NCBI GenBank assembly: GCA_902775555.1
Contig: CACYMQ010000020.1
Coordinates: forward strand, 1-62,233
Direction: 5' to 3'
From: an uncultured Lachnospiraceae bacterium
GTDB lineage: Bacteria; Bacillota; Clostridia; Lachnospirales; Lachnospiraceae
DNA: 62,233 nt
This document shows positions 10,509 to 19,831 of this stretch, piece after piece (the first letter of the stretch is position 1; every line of letters starts with the position of its first letter). The notes below the pieces were generated by a model that made no database searches, had not been told where the DNA came from, and was given only the letters and a program-made list of their open reading frames with translations. The position numbers and the translations under genes are program-made.

Positions 10509-10709
10509 TGTTACATTTAAAAATAAAACTACTTTTTAGACAAAACTCCTAAATTGTCTGCCGTTTCTCAAACTCAATTATGCACATTTGCCGTTGTGAT
10601 CCTATTTCTCGCATTTCATGAAAAAAATTCTGTCCAATTTCGCATGTATATTCTATACAAAATGCACCACGCTTTCGGACAGACAAACCTTTCAGGTCAT
10701 TCCGCGTTC

Positions 10710-10747
10710 GTTCCAAGATCGTTCCAAGATCGTTCCAAGATCGTTCC
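10710..10747. repeat. Short tandem repeat, 11-bp unit GTTCCAAGATC
   Basis: Three exact copies (10710-10720, 10721-10731, 10732-10742) and the start of a fourth. It lies in the 364-base gene-free stretch 10466-10829, which otherwise holds the glgC promoter and a terminator. No coding sequence is convincing there. Confidence 0.85.
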
Positions 10748-10788
10748 GGGATGCGGGAGATTTCGGAGCTGCGGTAGACCGGACCATA

Positions 10789-10826
10789 AAAAAAGGACGA
10801 TATCCGTCCGATACCGTCCTTTTTTA
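10789..10826 (-). terminator. Terminator after the SPFH gene
   Basis: A 10-bp stem with one mismatch (10795-10804 with 10810-10819), five-base loop, flanked by A-run and T-run. Placed four bases beyond the stop codon of the minus-strand SPFH gene. Confidence 0.85.
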
Positions 10827-10829
10827 TAC

Positions 10830-11801
10830 TTAGTCTTCCTTCGCGGTTTTCACGGCTTCCGTAAGTGCGCCTGCAAGACCTGCCACGCTTGCGATATCCG
10901 AGGGGATGATCAGCTTGGTCGCCTTGCCGTCTGCTGCTCTCTTGAACGCCTCCAGCCCGCGGATGGTAAGAACCTCCCTGGAGGGAGCCGCCTCATTCAG
11001 CATCCGGATACCGTCTGCCTCAGCCTGCTGCACCTTGATGATGGCCTCTGCATCACCTTCGGCTCTCTTGATCCGGGCTTCGCGGTCTGCCTCTGCCCGA
11101 AGGATCTGTGCCTGCTTCTCAGCCTCGGCTGCAAGGATCGCTGACTGCTTCTCTGCCTCAGCCTTCAGGATCTTCGCTTCCTTCTCACCTTCGGAGATCA
11201 GGACTGCGGAACGCTTCTCACCTTCTGCACGAAGGATCTGCTCACGCCTCTCACGCTCTGCCTTCATCTGCTTCTCCATGGCTTCCTGGATCGCTGCCGG
11301 CGGGATGATATTCTTCAGCTCCACGCGGTTGACCTTGATCCCCCAGGGATCCGTTGCCTCATCCAGTGTGGCACGCATCTTGACATTGATGGTCTCACGG
11401 GATGTCAGTGTCTGGTCAAGCTCGAGATCACCGATGATATTACGAAGTGTTGTAGCCGTCAGGTTCTCGATGGCTGCAATGGGATTCTCGACACCGTAGC
11501 AGTACAGCTTCGGATCCGTGATCTGGAAGAAGAGCACGGTATCGATCCGCATCGTAACATTATCCTTTGTGATAACCGGCTGGGGCGGGAAATCCGCCAC
11601 CTGTTCCTTCAGGGACACTTCCCTTGCCACCTTGTCAATGATCGGCCATTTCACATGGAATCCTACCGACCAGGTAGTCTGGTAGGTTCCGAAACGCTCT
11701 ATAACATAAGCTGTAGCCTGTCGAACCACGCGGATCGAGCTGGCTAAAATGATGATCACTACGAAAAGTAAGATCAACAGTGCGATCGTAGCTGCATTCA
11801 T
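10830..11801 (-). CDS. SPFH/stomatin-family membrane protein (QmcA-like)
   Basis: 323 residues. One N-terminal transmembrane segment (5-26), then an SPFH (band 7) domain (about 28-185) with VRVVRQATAYVIERFG and VELKNIIPPAAIQEAMEKQM, then a long Ala/Glu/Lys-rich coiled coil (about 180-255) and a short C-terminal tail. Such proteins oligomerise on the membrane, organise microdomains and often bind FtsH-type proteases. It is immediately downstream of an NfeD-like gene (33 bases), the standard SPFH-NfeD pairing. RBS GGAGGAATG lies just upstream of the ATG. Confidence 0.92.
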   Translation of the reverse strand: MNAATIALLILLFVVIIILASSIRVVRQATAYVIERFGTYQTTWSVGFHVKWPIIDKVAREVSLKEQVADFPPQPVITKDNVTMRIDTVLFFQITDPKLYCYGVENPIAAIENLTATTLRNIIGDLELDQTLTSRETINVKMRATLDEATDPWGIKVNRVELKNIIPPAAIQEAMEKQMKAERERREQILRAEGEKRSAVLISEGEKEAKILKAEAEKQSAILAAEAEKQAQILRAEADREARIKRAEGDAEAIIKVQQAEADGIRMLNEAAPSREVLTIRGLEAFKRAADGKATKLIIPSDIASVAGLAGALTEAVKTAKED

Positions 11802-11834
11802 GACTCATTCCTCCTTTTTAACCTTCTTTTTTCT

Positions 11835-12329
11835 TTACCCCCGGTCTTTCGGTATCACCACCAGTTTGGTTCCTTCGATCCTCCGGATCACTACCTGTGT
11901 TCCTTCCCCGATCTCGGATCCGTCCTCGGATATTGCTCTCCACTCCACGTCTCCGATCCTTAGCTGCCCCGCCTCATGTCCGGGACCGATCTTCTTCTGC
12001 GCCGGGTAGATCTCTCCGATCAGTCCCTCCGCATTTGTCGCCGTTACCTTCGGGATCATCTTCTTTTTCGCGATGGGCCGAAGCACGATCAGAAGTACAA
12101 GGGATACCACCATGAAGATCACCAGCTGCCACGGAATACCCACACCCAGAAATGCCGGGATCGAGGCAACCAGGGCTCCTCCCGCAAACCATATGGCCGT
12201 AAGCCCGACGGATACGATTTCCGCCACGATCATGAAGGCGAAGATTCCCAGCCAGACAAGGCCTGCAATCGATGCATCACTCATTCCCGTGCCCGCGCTT
12301 TCCTCTGCAACTATTATTGGATCGACCAT
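11835..12329 (-). CDS. NfeD-like membrane protein
   Basis: 164 residues. Hydrophobic segments at about 20-40, 43-60 and 65-88 are followed by a soluble OB-fold-like domain (about 98-164) with LIGEIYPAQ and GDVEWRAIS, the NfeD C-terminal pattern. NfeD proteins pair with stomatin-type SPFH proteins; the partner gene follows directly. The start at 12329 is chosen because GGGAGGTGG lies just upstream; a longer frame to 12374 would run into an inverted repeat. Long NfeD proteins carry a ClpP-like protease domain, absent here. Confidence 0.85.
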   Translation of the reverse strand: MVDPIIVAEESAGTGMSDASIAGLVWLGIFAFMIVAEIVSVGLTAIWFAGGALVASIPAFLGVGIPWQLVIFMVVSLVLLIVLRPIAKKKMIPKVTATNAEGLIGEIYPAQKKIGPGHEAGQLRIGDVEWRAISEDGSEIGEGTQVVIRRIEGTKLVVIPKDRG

Positions 12330-12358
12330 ATTCCCACCTCCCGTTTCTTTATACAGGA

Positions 12359-12405
12359 AGGGACGGCTCCGCAAATGATCCTGTCCATGTTACAAAGCCG
12401 TCCCT
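12359..12405. repeat. Inverted repeat between aconitase-family gene and nfeD
   Basis: Perfect 10-bp arms (12359-12368 and 12396-12405, AGGGACGGCT/AGCCGTCCCT) separated by 27 bases. On the minus strand it lies after the aconitase-family stop and before the nfeD start. No T-run follows, so it is not a typical terminator; it could be a leader hairpin of nfeD. Confidence 0.6.
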
Positions 12406-12463
12406 CATGACACGTTGCTGATAGTCCTATCGTATCATTTCAGACCGATTTTATTGTGGCAAA

Positions 12464-14728
12464 TTATGCACGATAATAATTGATCAGACAGCCTTTCTCT
12501 ATAATATCTCTCTCATCATCCGTCAGATCTCCAAGAGTCAGGCTCAGCTCCTTCATGTCCTTATTTACCACATATGCCTTGATCACATCCTGCTTCTCCC
12601 GGATGGCTGTCAGGACATCGGGAATGAAGATATAATCTCCGTTTTCAAATGCGTAGTCCTCGCTGATCACAAAGGGAAGCATACCCCAGTTGATCAGGTT
12701 GGAACGATATCTCTTGGTTGCGTATTCCTTTGCGATATTTGCCCAGCCTCCCAGGACCTTCTGGCAGGAAGCGGCCTGCTCACGGGCAGAACCGTCACCC
12801 GGCTTCACCGCATATATGGTACTTCCGTAACCGGTATTCTCTCCCTTGACCTCCGGGAACTGTGCCTTGATGGTCTGCATTACGGGCTTCAGGGCTTCGT
12901 CTGCCTTGCAGAGGCAGCCGAGCTCCTCTCTCTTTCTCTCCACCGCCTGTACGGCCTTCGCGCGTCCCACATACTCCGGATCCTTCCGGGACAGGGTAAA
13001 CTCTGCCAGTCCGATGGGGTTGGAACGATAGGAGGAGGTCTCTCCCGAGGGGATCAACTCGTCCGTCGTGGTAACCGGATCCGTGATCACGGAAGCCATC
13101 TTCAGCAGAAGGTTCTGCGTCAGCGGGATCATTTCCGGCCAGTCCTTGATATTCGGGCCGAACTGGAGCTCCGCATCCGGTTCTGCCTTTCCGTAACCGT
13201 CATATACACGGTTGTCGTAGATCTTCCGGTCGAAGAAGTAAGCCGGTCCCGTGAATTCCACATCCAGATCGGTAGCCGGTGTCAGATATCCCTGATTTAC
13301 GGCTGTTGCTGCGATAGATCTTGCATCCATCAGCGCAACGGATGAGATCTGTCCGCTCTGGATCTTGGATCCCTCGCGGTTCGGGAAGTTTCTTGTGGAG
13401 TGGCGGATGGAGAAGGCATTATTGGCCGGTGTATCGCCTGCTCCGAAGCAGGGGCCGCAGAATGCCGTCTTTACTATGGCTCCGGTCTCCAGAAGATCCG
13501 CAACCATTCCGTTCTTCGCCAGCTGCATGAAGATCGGAGTACTTGCCGGATATACCGACAGCGTAAATGCATCATTTCCGATAAAGTGTCCCCGCAGGAT
13601 GTCGGTGGCATCACAGATATTTTCATATCCGCCGCCGGCACAGCCCGCGATGATACCCTGATCCACATAGAGTTTTCCGTCACGGATCTTATCCGTCAGT
13701 TTGAATTCCACATTTCCCGTGAGCTGCTTTCTTCCCTTCTCTTCCACATCATGAAGGATGTCCTTCAGGTTGGCATTCAGCTCCTCGATGGTGTAAACGT
13801 TGCTGGGGTGGAACGGCATGGCGATCATCGGGCGGATCTTGGACAGATCTACATATACCACGCCATCGTAGTAAGCCACCTTCCCCGGCTTCAGCTCCTT
13901 ATAGGCCTCCGGGCGGTAGTGGGTCTCATACCATTTCCGTGTCTCCTCATCTGTTGTCCAGATGGAGGAAAGACATGTGGTTTCCGTGGTCATGACATCG
14001 ATGCCGATCCTGTAATTGCTGGACAGCTTTGCCACGCCCGGTCCTACAAATTCCATCACCTTATTCTTCACATATCCGTTGGCAAATGTTGCTCCGATCA
14101 GAGCCAGGGCCACATCCTGCGGACCTACGCCCTTTGCAGGCTCGCCGTCCAGATAGATGGCGATCACGCCGGGACGCTTCACATCGTAGGTTCTTCCCAG
14201 CAGCTGCTTCGCCAGCTCGCCGCCGCCTTCACCGATGGCCATGGTACCCAGCGCACCGTAACGTGTATGGCTGTCGGATCCGAGGATCATGGCGCCGCAT
14301 TCCGCCAGCTGCTCCCGGGCATACTGATGAATGACTGCCTGATGAGGCGGTACATAGATCCCGCCGTATTTCTTTGCGGCAGAAAGACCGAACATGTGGT
14401 CATCCTCATTGATGGTACCGCCTACCGCGCAAAGGGAGTTGTGGCAGTTGGTAAGCACGTAGGGGATGGGGAACTCCTTAAGTCCCGATGCCCGTGCTGT
14501 CTGGATGATACCGACAAATGTGATGTCGTGGGAGGTCATCTTGTCAAACTTAACCTTCAGATTCTCCATATTCTCTGCAGTGTTGTGCTTCTCCAGAATG
14601 CCGTAAGCCATTGTGGCCTTCAAAGCATCCTCTTTACTGACCTGAAGGCCCGCTGCCTCTGCCGATCCCTCCGGGACCAGCTTCTCTCCGTCGATCAGAT
14701 ACGCCCCTGTTTCATAGAGCTTAACCAT
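12464..14728 (-). CDS. Aconitase-family hydratase, YbhJ-like
   Basis: 754 residues, all of the aconitase/isopropylmalate isomerase superfamily. Visible are [32 protein letters not shown] (substrate and serine motif region) and cysteines in [15 protein letters not shown] and FCGPCFG that would ligate the [4Fe-4S] cluster. It lacks the standard SCTNxS context of AcnA; overall it most resembles the E. coli YbhJ type, whose substrate is not firmly known. It could serve as the cell's citrate hydratase, since citrate synthase is also encoded in this window (23.4 kb), but that is inference. RBS AGGAGG eleven bases before the ATG. Single gene, convergent with nothing. Confidence 0.85.
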   Translation of the reverse strand: MVKLYETGAYLIDGEKLVPEGSAEAAGLQVSKEDALKATMAYGILEKHNTAENMENLKVKFDKMTSHDITFVGIIQTARASGLKEFPIPYVLTNCHNSLCAVGGTINEDDHMFGLSAAKKYGGIYVPPHQAVIHQYAREQLAECGAMILGSDSHTRYGALGTMAIGEGGGELAKQLLGRTYDVKRPGVIAIYLDGEPAKGVGPQDVALALIGATFANGYVKNKVMEFVGPGVAKLSSNYRIGIDVMTTETTCLSSIWTTDEETRKWYETHYRPEAYKELKPGKVAYYDGVVYVDLSKIRPMIAMPFHPSNVYTIEELNANLKDILHDVEEKGRKQLTGNVEFKLTDKIRDGKLYVDQGIIAGCAGGGYENICDATDILRGHFIGNDAFTLSVYPASTPIFMQLAKNGMVADLLETGAIVKTAFCGPCFGAGDTPANNAFSIRHSTRNFPNREGSKIQSGQISSVALMDARSIAATAVNQGYLTPATDLDVEFTGPAYFFDRKIYDNRVYDGYGKAEPDAELQFGPNIKDWPEMIPLTQNLLLKMASVITDPVTTTDELIPSGETSSYRSNPIGLAEFTLSRKDPEYVGRAKAVQAVERKREELGCLCKADEALKPVMQTIKAQFPEVKGENTGYGSTIYAVKPGDGSAREQAASCQKVLGGWANIAKEYATKRYRSNLINWGMLPFVISEDYAFENGDYIFIPDVLTAIREKQDVIKAYVVNKDMKELSLTLGDLTDDERDIIEKGCLINYYRA

Positions 14729-14764
14729 AGTTCTTCTTTCCTCCTGTATCTCTTATCGATTAGA

Positions 14765-14787
14765 TTGCCGGCGCTCTGCGCCGGCAA
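14765..14787 (-). terminator. GC-rich hairpin after the 14.8-17.4 kb operon
   Basis: A perfect 10-bp stem TTGCCGGCGC/GCGCCGGCAA with a three-base loop, 27 bases past the stop codon at 14814. The following T-run is weak (TCTAATC), so termination is likely but not certain. Confidence 0.65.
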
Positions 14788-14813
14788 ATCCGATTGCTTG
14801 TAATATGTAGATC

Positions 14814-16370
14814 CTACTTGTAGTCATTGATGAACTTCTCGTAATCCGCGATGACTGCACCTCCGCTGAGAGCGGTTTTCTTGATCTCAGACTCGATCGC
14901 CGCCTTTGCATCATTGTATGCAGCCTCGTCCACAGTTTCCAGATCAGCCGGGTCGGAACTGTTTCCTGCTCCGTAAACCTTCTGCCCGTTTGCTTCACCC
15001 TGTGCGACCATGGATTTTACCGACCATCTTGCATTTTCGAAGCTGAGCAGCACCTCTATCGTGAGTGTGATCCCGTCTTCTTCCCCGGTATTTGCAGCGA
15101 CCAGCGTATTCTTGTCACCAAATCCCATCCACTGGAACTGACCGGTATAAACGACCTTGGAAGAACTGTAGGTGAAGATGTACAGCGTATCTGTTGCGGC
15201 CAGGAGCATTTCAGGAACCGAATCCCCGTCGATGTCCATAAGGAAGACCTTCGTGGGAAGGTTCTGCTCCAGCTGTTCCTTCGTCATTTCGAAATAGTCA
15301 CCGCCTGCCGCGCCTGCTACCACATCTCTCTCGAGATTCTTCTTCCAGTCGGCCATGTATTCCACATATGCCCGCTGCCAGTCGGCGTGCATATTCTGCT
15401 CGATCTGGGATACATCAAAATCGTCACCGAAATGTTTCTTCAGCTCTCTGATGATCGTCTCGGCAGTAGCGGTATCTCCGTTCTTTGCTGCATCGATCGC
15501 CTTCTGCGGATAGTACGTCTTTGCCTTGTTCTCGGCTTCCGTATAAAGCGTATCGAACTTGCTCTGCCAGTTATTCTTGTAAACCTCTTCTTCTTTATAC
15601 CACTCGCGGACATTATCGATCTTCTTCATGGCCTGCCAGTAGTCGTCCTTGTCGTAGTAGCTCTTTGCCTCATCCAGATACTCACTGAAGTATTTGTCGT
15701 AGCTCAGTTCCGTCTGAACTTCATAGGTATAATCCGAATACCAGGCACTTCCGGCGATAGAGGCGTAGACATTCATCTTATCATATTCCATCTTGCCGGC
15801 CTTATACGCGTCATATTTTTCTTTCAAATATGAATCCATGGCTGTCTGGACGTCCTTTTCATATTCACGGTCCTTGCCGTTCACCCAGCCGTAATAGATA
15901 CCGGTATCATCATCGCTGTTCTCACAGCGCTTCAGATGACGGAATTCATCCAGTTTCGCATCCGCATCCTTGGACTTATTGATCGTGGCTGTGACCAGTT
16001 CCTCGTAAACCGTCTGCATACGGGGAATGTTCACCGTCTTAAATGCCTCATAGGTCATTTCATTGTACTGGGAAACGGATTCCACAGCTTTCATTGTATT
16101 ATAGAAGGAGCTGTAATCCGTCTTTCCTTCCAGGTAAAGATTGCTCTTATAAACGATAATGTCATTTACATCGTTCCGGAGGTCATTCACCGCAGAATCC
16201 GATAATTCACTGAAGAGAGTTTTGGCCTCGGAGACATTTCCGTCTTCAATGCTCTTTAATGCCTTGTTCTTCTTCATTCCGGGCAGCACCCACACAAAGA
16301 GCAGCACCAGTTCGGCTACGATCAGTGCCAGGGAGATCAGCCCTATAACGATCCATTTTTTTGACTTCAT
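14814..16370 (-). CDS. Membrane-anchored protein of unknown function
   Basis: 518 residues. One transmembrane helix at 7-30 next to a lysine-rich N-terminus, then a long acidic, tyrosine- and lysine-rich, mainly helical extracellular region. A DIDGDSVPEMLLA motif near residue 376 resembles the calcium-loop of FG-GAP/VCBS-like repeats and is followed by a predicted beta-rich segment. I do not recognise the family. It starts three bases after the stop of the upstream repeat-protein gene, so the two are translationally close and probably work together at the cell surface. Confidence 0.8.
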   Translation of the reverse strand: MKSKKWIVIGLISLALIVAELVLLFVWVLPGMKKNKALKSIEDGNVSEAKTLFSELSDSAVNDLRNDVNDIIVYKSNLYLEGKTDYSSFYNTMKAVESVSQYNEMTYEAFKTVNIPRMQTVYEELVTATINKSKDADAKLDEFRHLKRCENSDDDTGIYYGWVNGKDREYEKDVQTAMDSYLKEKYDAYKAGKMEYDKMNVYASIAGSAWYSDYTYEVQTELSYDKYFSEYLDEAKSYYDKDDYWQAMKKIDNVREWYKEEEVYKNNWQSKFDTLYTEAENKAKTYYPQKAIDAAKNGDTATAETIIRELKKHFGDDFDVSQIEQNMHADWQRAYVEYMADWKKNLERDVVAGAAGGDYFEMTKEQLEQNLPTKVFLMDIDGDSVPEMLLAATDTLYIFTYSSSKVVYTGQFQWMGFGDKNTLVAANTGEEDGITLTIEVLLSFENARWSVKSMVAQGEANGQKVYGAGNSSDPADLETVDEAAYNDAKAAIESEIKKTALSGGAVIADYEKFINDYK

Positions 16371-16373
16371 GGC

Positions 16374-17435
16374 CTAATCCTCCTTTGTACTCTGCTCTGT
16401 GCTCGTGGTCGTGCCTGTCTCGGTGGTTCCGGCCGACTGACTCATTCCCGAAGAGAATCCCTTCTCGGCTGCGCCTTTATAATCTCCCTTGGGAAGGATC
16501 ACAAAGAAGATCAGCATCAGAACGACTGCGATCAGTCCGAGGAGCGCTATGATCCCGGCCACCAATCCGAAGATCTTCGCCATCTTCTCTTTCTGCGCGG
16601 GATCCTTCGGCGGGCGTATGGGCTTTCCGTTCACATCCAGCGGTACCATCGGCTGACCATCCGGTCCGATGGGTACGGCGGGGCGATGAACTCCCGGCTG
16701 GGCCAGAGGCTGACCGGTCTGTCCGATCACATTTTGGGGCATCGCGCCGCCCTGTGGGCCCTGGGGTCCTGTCTGACCCGGCATATTCCGGGGCATGGGG
16801 CCGCCCTGCATTCCCTGCGGCGCCGGTCCGCCCTGCATGTTCGGAGGCATGGGGCCGCCCGGCATTCCCTGCGGCGCCGGTCCGCCCTGCATATTCTGAG
16901 GCATGGGGCCGCCCGGCATTCCCTGCGGCGCCGGTCCGCCCTGCATATTCTGAGGCATGGGGCCGCCCTGCATTCCCTGCGGAGCTTGCGGGCCCTGTCT
17001 ACCCTGCATATTCTGAGGCATGGGGCCGCCCTGCATTCCCTGCGGGCCCTGTGGTCCCGGTCTTCCCTGCATATTCGGGGGCATGGGGCCGCCCTGCATT
17101 CCCTGCGGCGCCGGTCCGCCCTGCATGTTCGGGGGCATCGCACCGCCCGGCTTCGACGTCAGAGGTCCGCTTCCGACGGACTGGAATCCGTCCCCGGCGG
17201 GTTTTCCTCCCGGTGCGGAAGGCTGTCCCGGTGCGGAAGGCTGTCCTGCCATACCTGCCATAAGTACGGTGGTAGCCGCTTCACTTCCGGCAGTCAGAAC
17301 GGTTGTAGCATCCTCCGCCTGTGAAACTTCCTGCATAACATCCGAAATGTCGAGGCTCTCCGAAGGATTTGTCACCTCAACGGCCTTCAGGATATCATTT
17401 TCGGGTGTAACCCCGTTATTTCCTTTATTTTCCAT
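16374..17435 (-). CDS. Gly/Pro/Gln-Met repeat protein with C-terminal membrane anchor
   Basis: 353 residues from the ATG that has GGAG eight bases upstream; an in-frame upstream start at 17516 has no RBS. An acidic N-terminus (1-65) is followed by a low-complexity region of six or seven units of 18 or 21 residues built on GGPMPQNMQ and GGPAPQGMQ, then a linker, one transmembrane helix (about 286-310, AKIFGLVAGIIALLGLIAVV) and a short Thr/Ser-rich tail. No signal peptide is seen, so the repeat region is probably cytosolic, which differs from true collagen-like surface proteins. Function unknown; first gene of a two-gene operon. Confidence 0.8.
   Translation of the reverse strand: MENKGNNGVTPENDILKAVEVTNPSESLDISDVMQEVSQAEDATTVLTAGSEAATTVLMAGMAGQPSAPGQPSAPGGKPAGDGFQSVGSGPLTSKPGGAMPPNMQGGPAPQGMQGGPMPPNMQGRPGPQGPQGMQGGPMPQNMQGRQGPQAPQGMQGGPMPQNMQGGPAPQGMPGGPMPQNMQGGPAPQGMPGGPMPPNMQGGPAPQGMQGGPMPRNMPGQTGPQGPQGGAMPQNVIGQTGQPLAQPGVHRPAVPIGPDGQPMVPLDVNGKPIRPPKDPAQKEKMAKIFGLVAGIIALLGLIAVVLMLIFFVILPKGDYKGAAEKGFSSGMSQSAGTTETGTTTSTEQSTKED
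16790..17140 (-). repeat. In-frame 54/63-bp tandem repeats in the GPQG-M protein
   Basis: The DNA repeats in units of 54 and 63 bp, matching the 18- and 21-residue protein units. Neighbouring units are nearly identical at DNA level, so recent slippage or recombination is likely and copy number may vary among strains or be mis-assembled. Confidence 0.9.
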
Positions 17436-17612
17436 GCCGCTTCTCCATTTCTCATTGAAAAGTGTTCTGTCAGTGCCTATCCAAATAAGTATACATGAAC
17501 GCTTTTGATTATTCAAGAGCCTACAACCACATACAAAAGGAATAACCCTTTAAGTTCCGGCAGAATATTTTTTGATATACCTTTGACTCAGCCGTAAAAT
17601 TTTCGCTCTTTC

Positions 17613-17632
17613 GCCATTTCCCGAAAAATGGC
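17613..17632. promoter_or_regulatory. Inverted repeat abutting the por promoter
   Basis: GCCATTT (17613-17619) and AAATGGC (17626-17632) around a six-base spacer, ending two bases before the -35 box. It could be an operator; it could also be chance. Confidence 0.35.
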
Positions 17633-17633
17633 A

Positions 17634-17662
17634 TTTACATTTCCTAATCAGAATGGTATAGT
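17634..17662 (+). promoter_or_regulatory. Promoter of the por operon
   Basis: TTTACA (17634-17639), a 17-base spacer and TATAGT (17657-17662) with the extended element TGG. Both hexamers differ from consensus at one position. It lies 53 bases before the first por gene. Confidence 0.8.
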
Positions 17663-17714
17663 AGTCTGTACTGTTGTCCGAAAGGACCATTAAATATGAA
17701 AAGGGTGACGGAAA

Positions 17715-18284
17715 ATGAAACACATTGAGATCAGATGGCACGGCCGCGGAGGCCAGGGTGCCAAGACCGCTGCGCTGCTGCTTGCAGATGTGGCATTTAA
17801 CACAGGAATGTATGTGCAGGGCTTTCCGGAGTATGGTCCGGAGCGTATGGGAGCCCCCATTACGGCCTACAACCGGCTGGGGGATACGGAGATCCGGGCA
17901 CATTCCAATATCTATGAGCCTGATTACGTCGTGGTGGTAGATGAAACTCTGCTCCACTCCGTAGACGTGACCAAGGGACTCTCTACCGAGGGAGGTATCA
18001 TCATCAACACCTCCAAGTCCAAAGAAGAAATCGTTTCCTTATTAAATGGATATACCGGACCGGTCTATACGATCGATGCAAGAACGATCTCCGTTGAATG
18101 TCTCGGAAAGTATTTCCCCAATTCTCCCATGCTGGCTGCGATCGTCAAGGTTGCCGACATCATGGACAAGGATGTCTTTCTGTCACAGATGGAAGCTTCC
18201 TACAAGCATAAGTTTGCGAAGAAGCCCGAAGTGATCGAAGGAAATATGCGCGCTCTGGAGCGCGGATTCACGGAGGTGAAATAA
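17715..18284 (+). CDS. porG: 2-oxoacid:ferredoxin oxidoreductase, gamma subunit
   Basis: 189 residues, usual size for PorG. The N-terminal IRWHGRGGQGAKTAALLL is the signature of the gamma subunit, which helps bind coenzyme A. The complex converts pyruvate (or a branched-chain oxoacid) and CoA to acyl-CoA, CO2 and reduced ferredoxin in the cytosol. First of four genes in the order gamma, delta, alpha, beta; the stop overlaps the next start (TAATG). Confidence 0.93.
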   Translation: MKHIEIRWHGRGGQGAKTAALLLADVAFNTGMYVQGFPEYGPERMGAPITAYNRLGDTEIRAHSNIYEPDYVVVVDETLLHSVDVTKGLSTEGGIIINTSKSKEEIVSLLNGYTGPVYTIDARTISVECLGKYFPNSPMLAAIVKVADIMDKDVFLSQMEASYKHKFAKKPEVIEGNMRALERGFTEVK

Positions 18285-18598
18285 TGGCAAATAAGGAAAG
18301 AACCGATATCAGCAAAGTACATGAGACCGCTCCTTATACCGACATGACTCTGGGAAACCAGATCTACGGCGGGGGCGGATCCAGAGAATTCAAGACAGGT
18401 GAATGGCGGACCCAGACTCCCGTCATGAATTGGGAGAAATGTGCCCAGTGTCTTCTGTGTGCCCCCATGTGTCCGGACAGTTGCATTCCGGTCGTGGACG
18501 GGAAAAGACAGGATTTCGACTATGACCACTGCAAAGGCTGCGGCATCTGCGCTAAGGTCTGCAGTTTTAAAGCCATCGATATGAAGGAGGGACTGTAA
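18284..18598 (+). CDS. porD: 2-oxoacid:ferredoxin oxidoreductase, delta subunit
   Basis: 104 residues. Two 4Fe-4S motifs are visible, CAQCLLCAPMCPDSC and CKGCGICAKVC, as in bacterial 2[4Fe-4S] ferredoxins; the subunit passes electrons from the catalytic subunits to ferredoxin. It overlaps porG by one base and ends one base before porA. Confidence 0.95.
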   Translation: MANKERTDISKVHETAPYTDMTLGNQIYGGGGSREFKTGEWRTQTPVMNWEKCAQCLLCAPMCPDSCIPVVDGKRQDFDYDHCKGCGICAKVCSFKAIDMKEGL

Positions 18599-18599
18599 A

Positions 18600-19814
18600 A
18601 TGGCCGGAAAAAGAGACCGTATGTCCGGAAATGAGGCAGTTGCCCTCGCGATCAAGCAGGTAAATCCGGACGTCATGCCTGCATTTCCCATCACTCCTTC
18701 AACCGAGATCCCGCAGATGGTATCTACCTTTATCGCAAATGGCGAGATCGATACGGAGTTTATCCCCGTCGAATCCGAGCACAGCTCCATGAGCGCTGCC
18801 ATCGGAGCTTCGGCAGCCGGCGCCAGAGCCCTTACGGCTACGTCATCCTGCGGTCTGGCTTTCATGTGGGAGGAGTTGTACATCGCGGCTTCCGACCGTC
18901 TGCCGCTGGTACTCTGCGCCGTAAACCGTGCGCTGACGGGTCCCATCAATATCAACTGTGACCATTCCGACACCATGGGTGCCCGGGATTCCGGGTGGAT
19001 TCAGGTATACGCTGAGACCAACCAGGAGGCCTATGACAATTTCATTATGGCTTATCCCGTGACGGAGCATCCGGATGTAATGCTTCCCATGATGGTCTGC
19101 CAGGACGGCTTCATCACCAGCCACGCCGTCATGAATATCGAAACCATGGATACCGAGACCGTACGGGATTTTGTAGGCATCTACCAGCCGGAGAATTTCC
19201 TGCTGAATGCCGACATGCCCATGGCCATCGGTCCCTATGCAAACTCTCCTTTCTATATGGAGACCAAGATGAACCAGCGCCTTGCCATGAAGAAGGCAAA
19301 GGAGGTCATCCTGGATGTATGCGAACGTTTCGAGAAGATCTCCGGACGTAAGTACGGACTCTTTGAGGAGTATCGCATGGAGGATGCAGAGATCGCCATC
19401 GTCATCATGGGTTCTGCTTCCGGAAATACCAAGAACGCCGTGGATATCCTTCGCGAGAAGGGTGTGAAGGCCGGCATGATCAAGGTCCGTGTCTTCCGTC
19501 CGTTCCCGGGCGAGGAGCTCGCAGCTGCTCTGAAGAACGTATCTGCCCTGGCCATTCTGGACCGTGCAGAGAGTTTCTCCGGAATGGGAGGTCCCTTAGG
19601 TTCCGAGTTGAAGGCCGCTCTTCTGGATGCCGGAGTAACCGCCCCCGCCATCAACTATTTCTATGGTCTTGCAGGCCGTGATTTTACAGACCAGTCCGCT
19701 CTGGATGTTTTCGAGGCTCTGCAGGGGCTGGTACAAAACGGAACACCCATCGAGCAGTTCCAGTACATCGGACTTCGTAAACCGGAAGACTCCGATCAGA
19801 AAAAATCGAAATAG
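18600..19814 (+). CDS. porA: 2-oxoacid:ferredoxin oxidoreductase, alpha subunit
   Basis: 404 residues. It begins with GNEAVALAIKQVNPDVMPAFPITPSTEIPQ, the substrate- and ThDP-contacting region of PorA, and includes VESEHSSMSAAIGASAAGAR with the conserved Glu. The C-terminal third (about 255-390) is the transketolase C-terminal-like domain. The family includes pyruvate, 2-ketoisovalerate and related enzymes; pyruvate is the likeliest substrate but cannot be fixed by eye. GGAGG ten bases upstream of the ATG. Confidence 0.92.
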   Translation: MAGKRDRMSGNEAVALAIKQVNPDVMPAFPITPSTEIPQMVSTFIANGEIDTEFIPVESEHSSMSAAIGASAAGARALTATSSCGLAFMWEELYIAASDRLPLVLCAVNRALTGPININCDHSDTMGARDSGWIQVYAETNQEAYDNFIMAYPVTEHPDVMLPMMVCQDGFITSHAVMNIETMDTETVRDFVGIYQPENFLLNADMPMAIGPYANSPFYMETKMNQRLAMKKAKEVILDVCERFEKISGRKYGLFEEYRMEDAEIAIVIMGSASGNTKNAVDILREKGVKAGMIKVRVFRPFPGEELAAALKNVSALAILDRAESFSGMGGPLGSELKAALLDAGVTAPAINYFYGLAGRDFTDQSALDVFEALQGLVQNGTPIEQFQYIGLRKPEDSDQKKSK

Positions 19815-19831
19815 AAAGGCGGAAGAGATCA

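Noticed and set aside
10554-10829. Plus-strand short coding frames in the glgC upstream region
   Set aside because: They run through a tandem repeat and a terminator, have no RBS, and the composition is not gene-like.
16790-17140. Possible CRISPR array
   Set aside because: The repeats are contiguous, in frame and code for a protein; there are no unique spacers.
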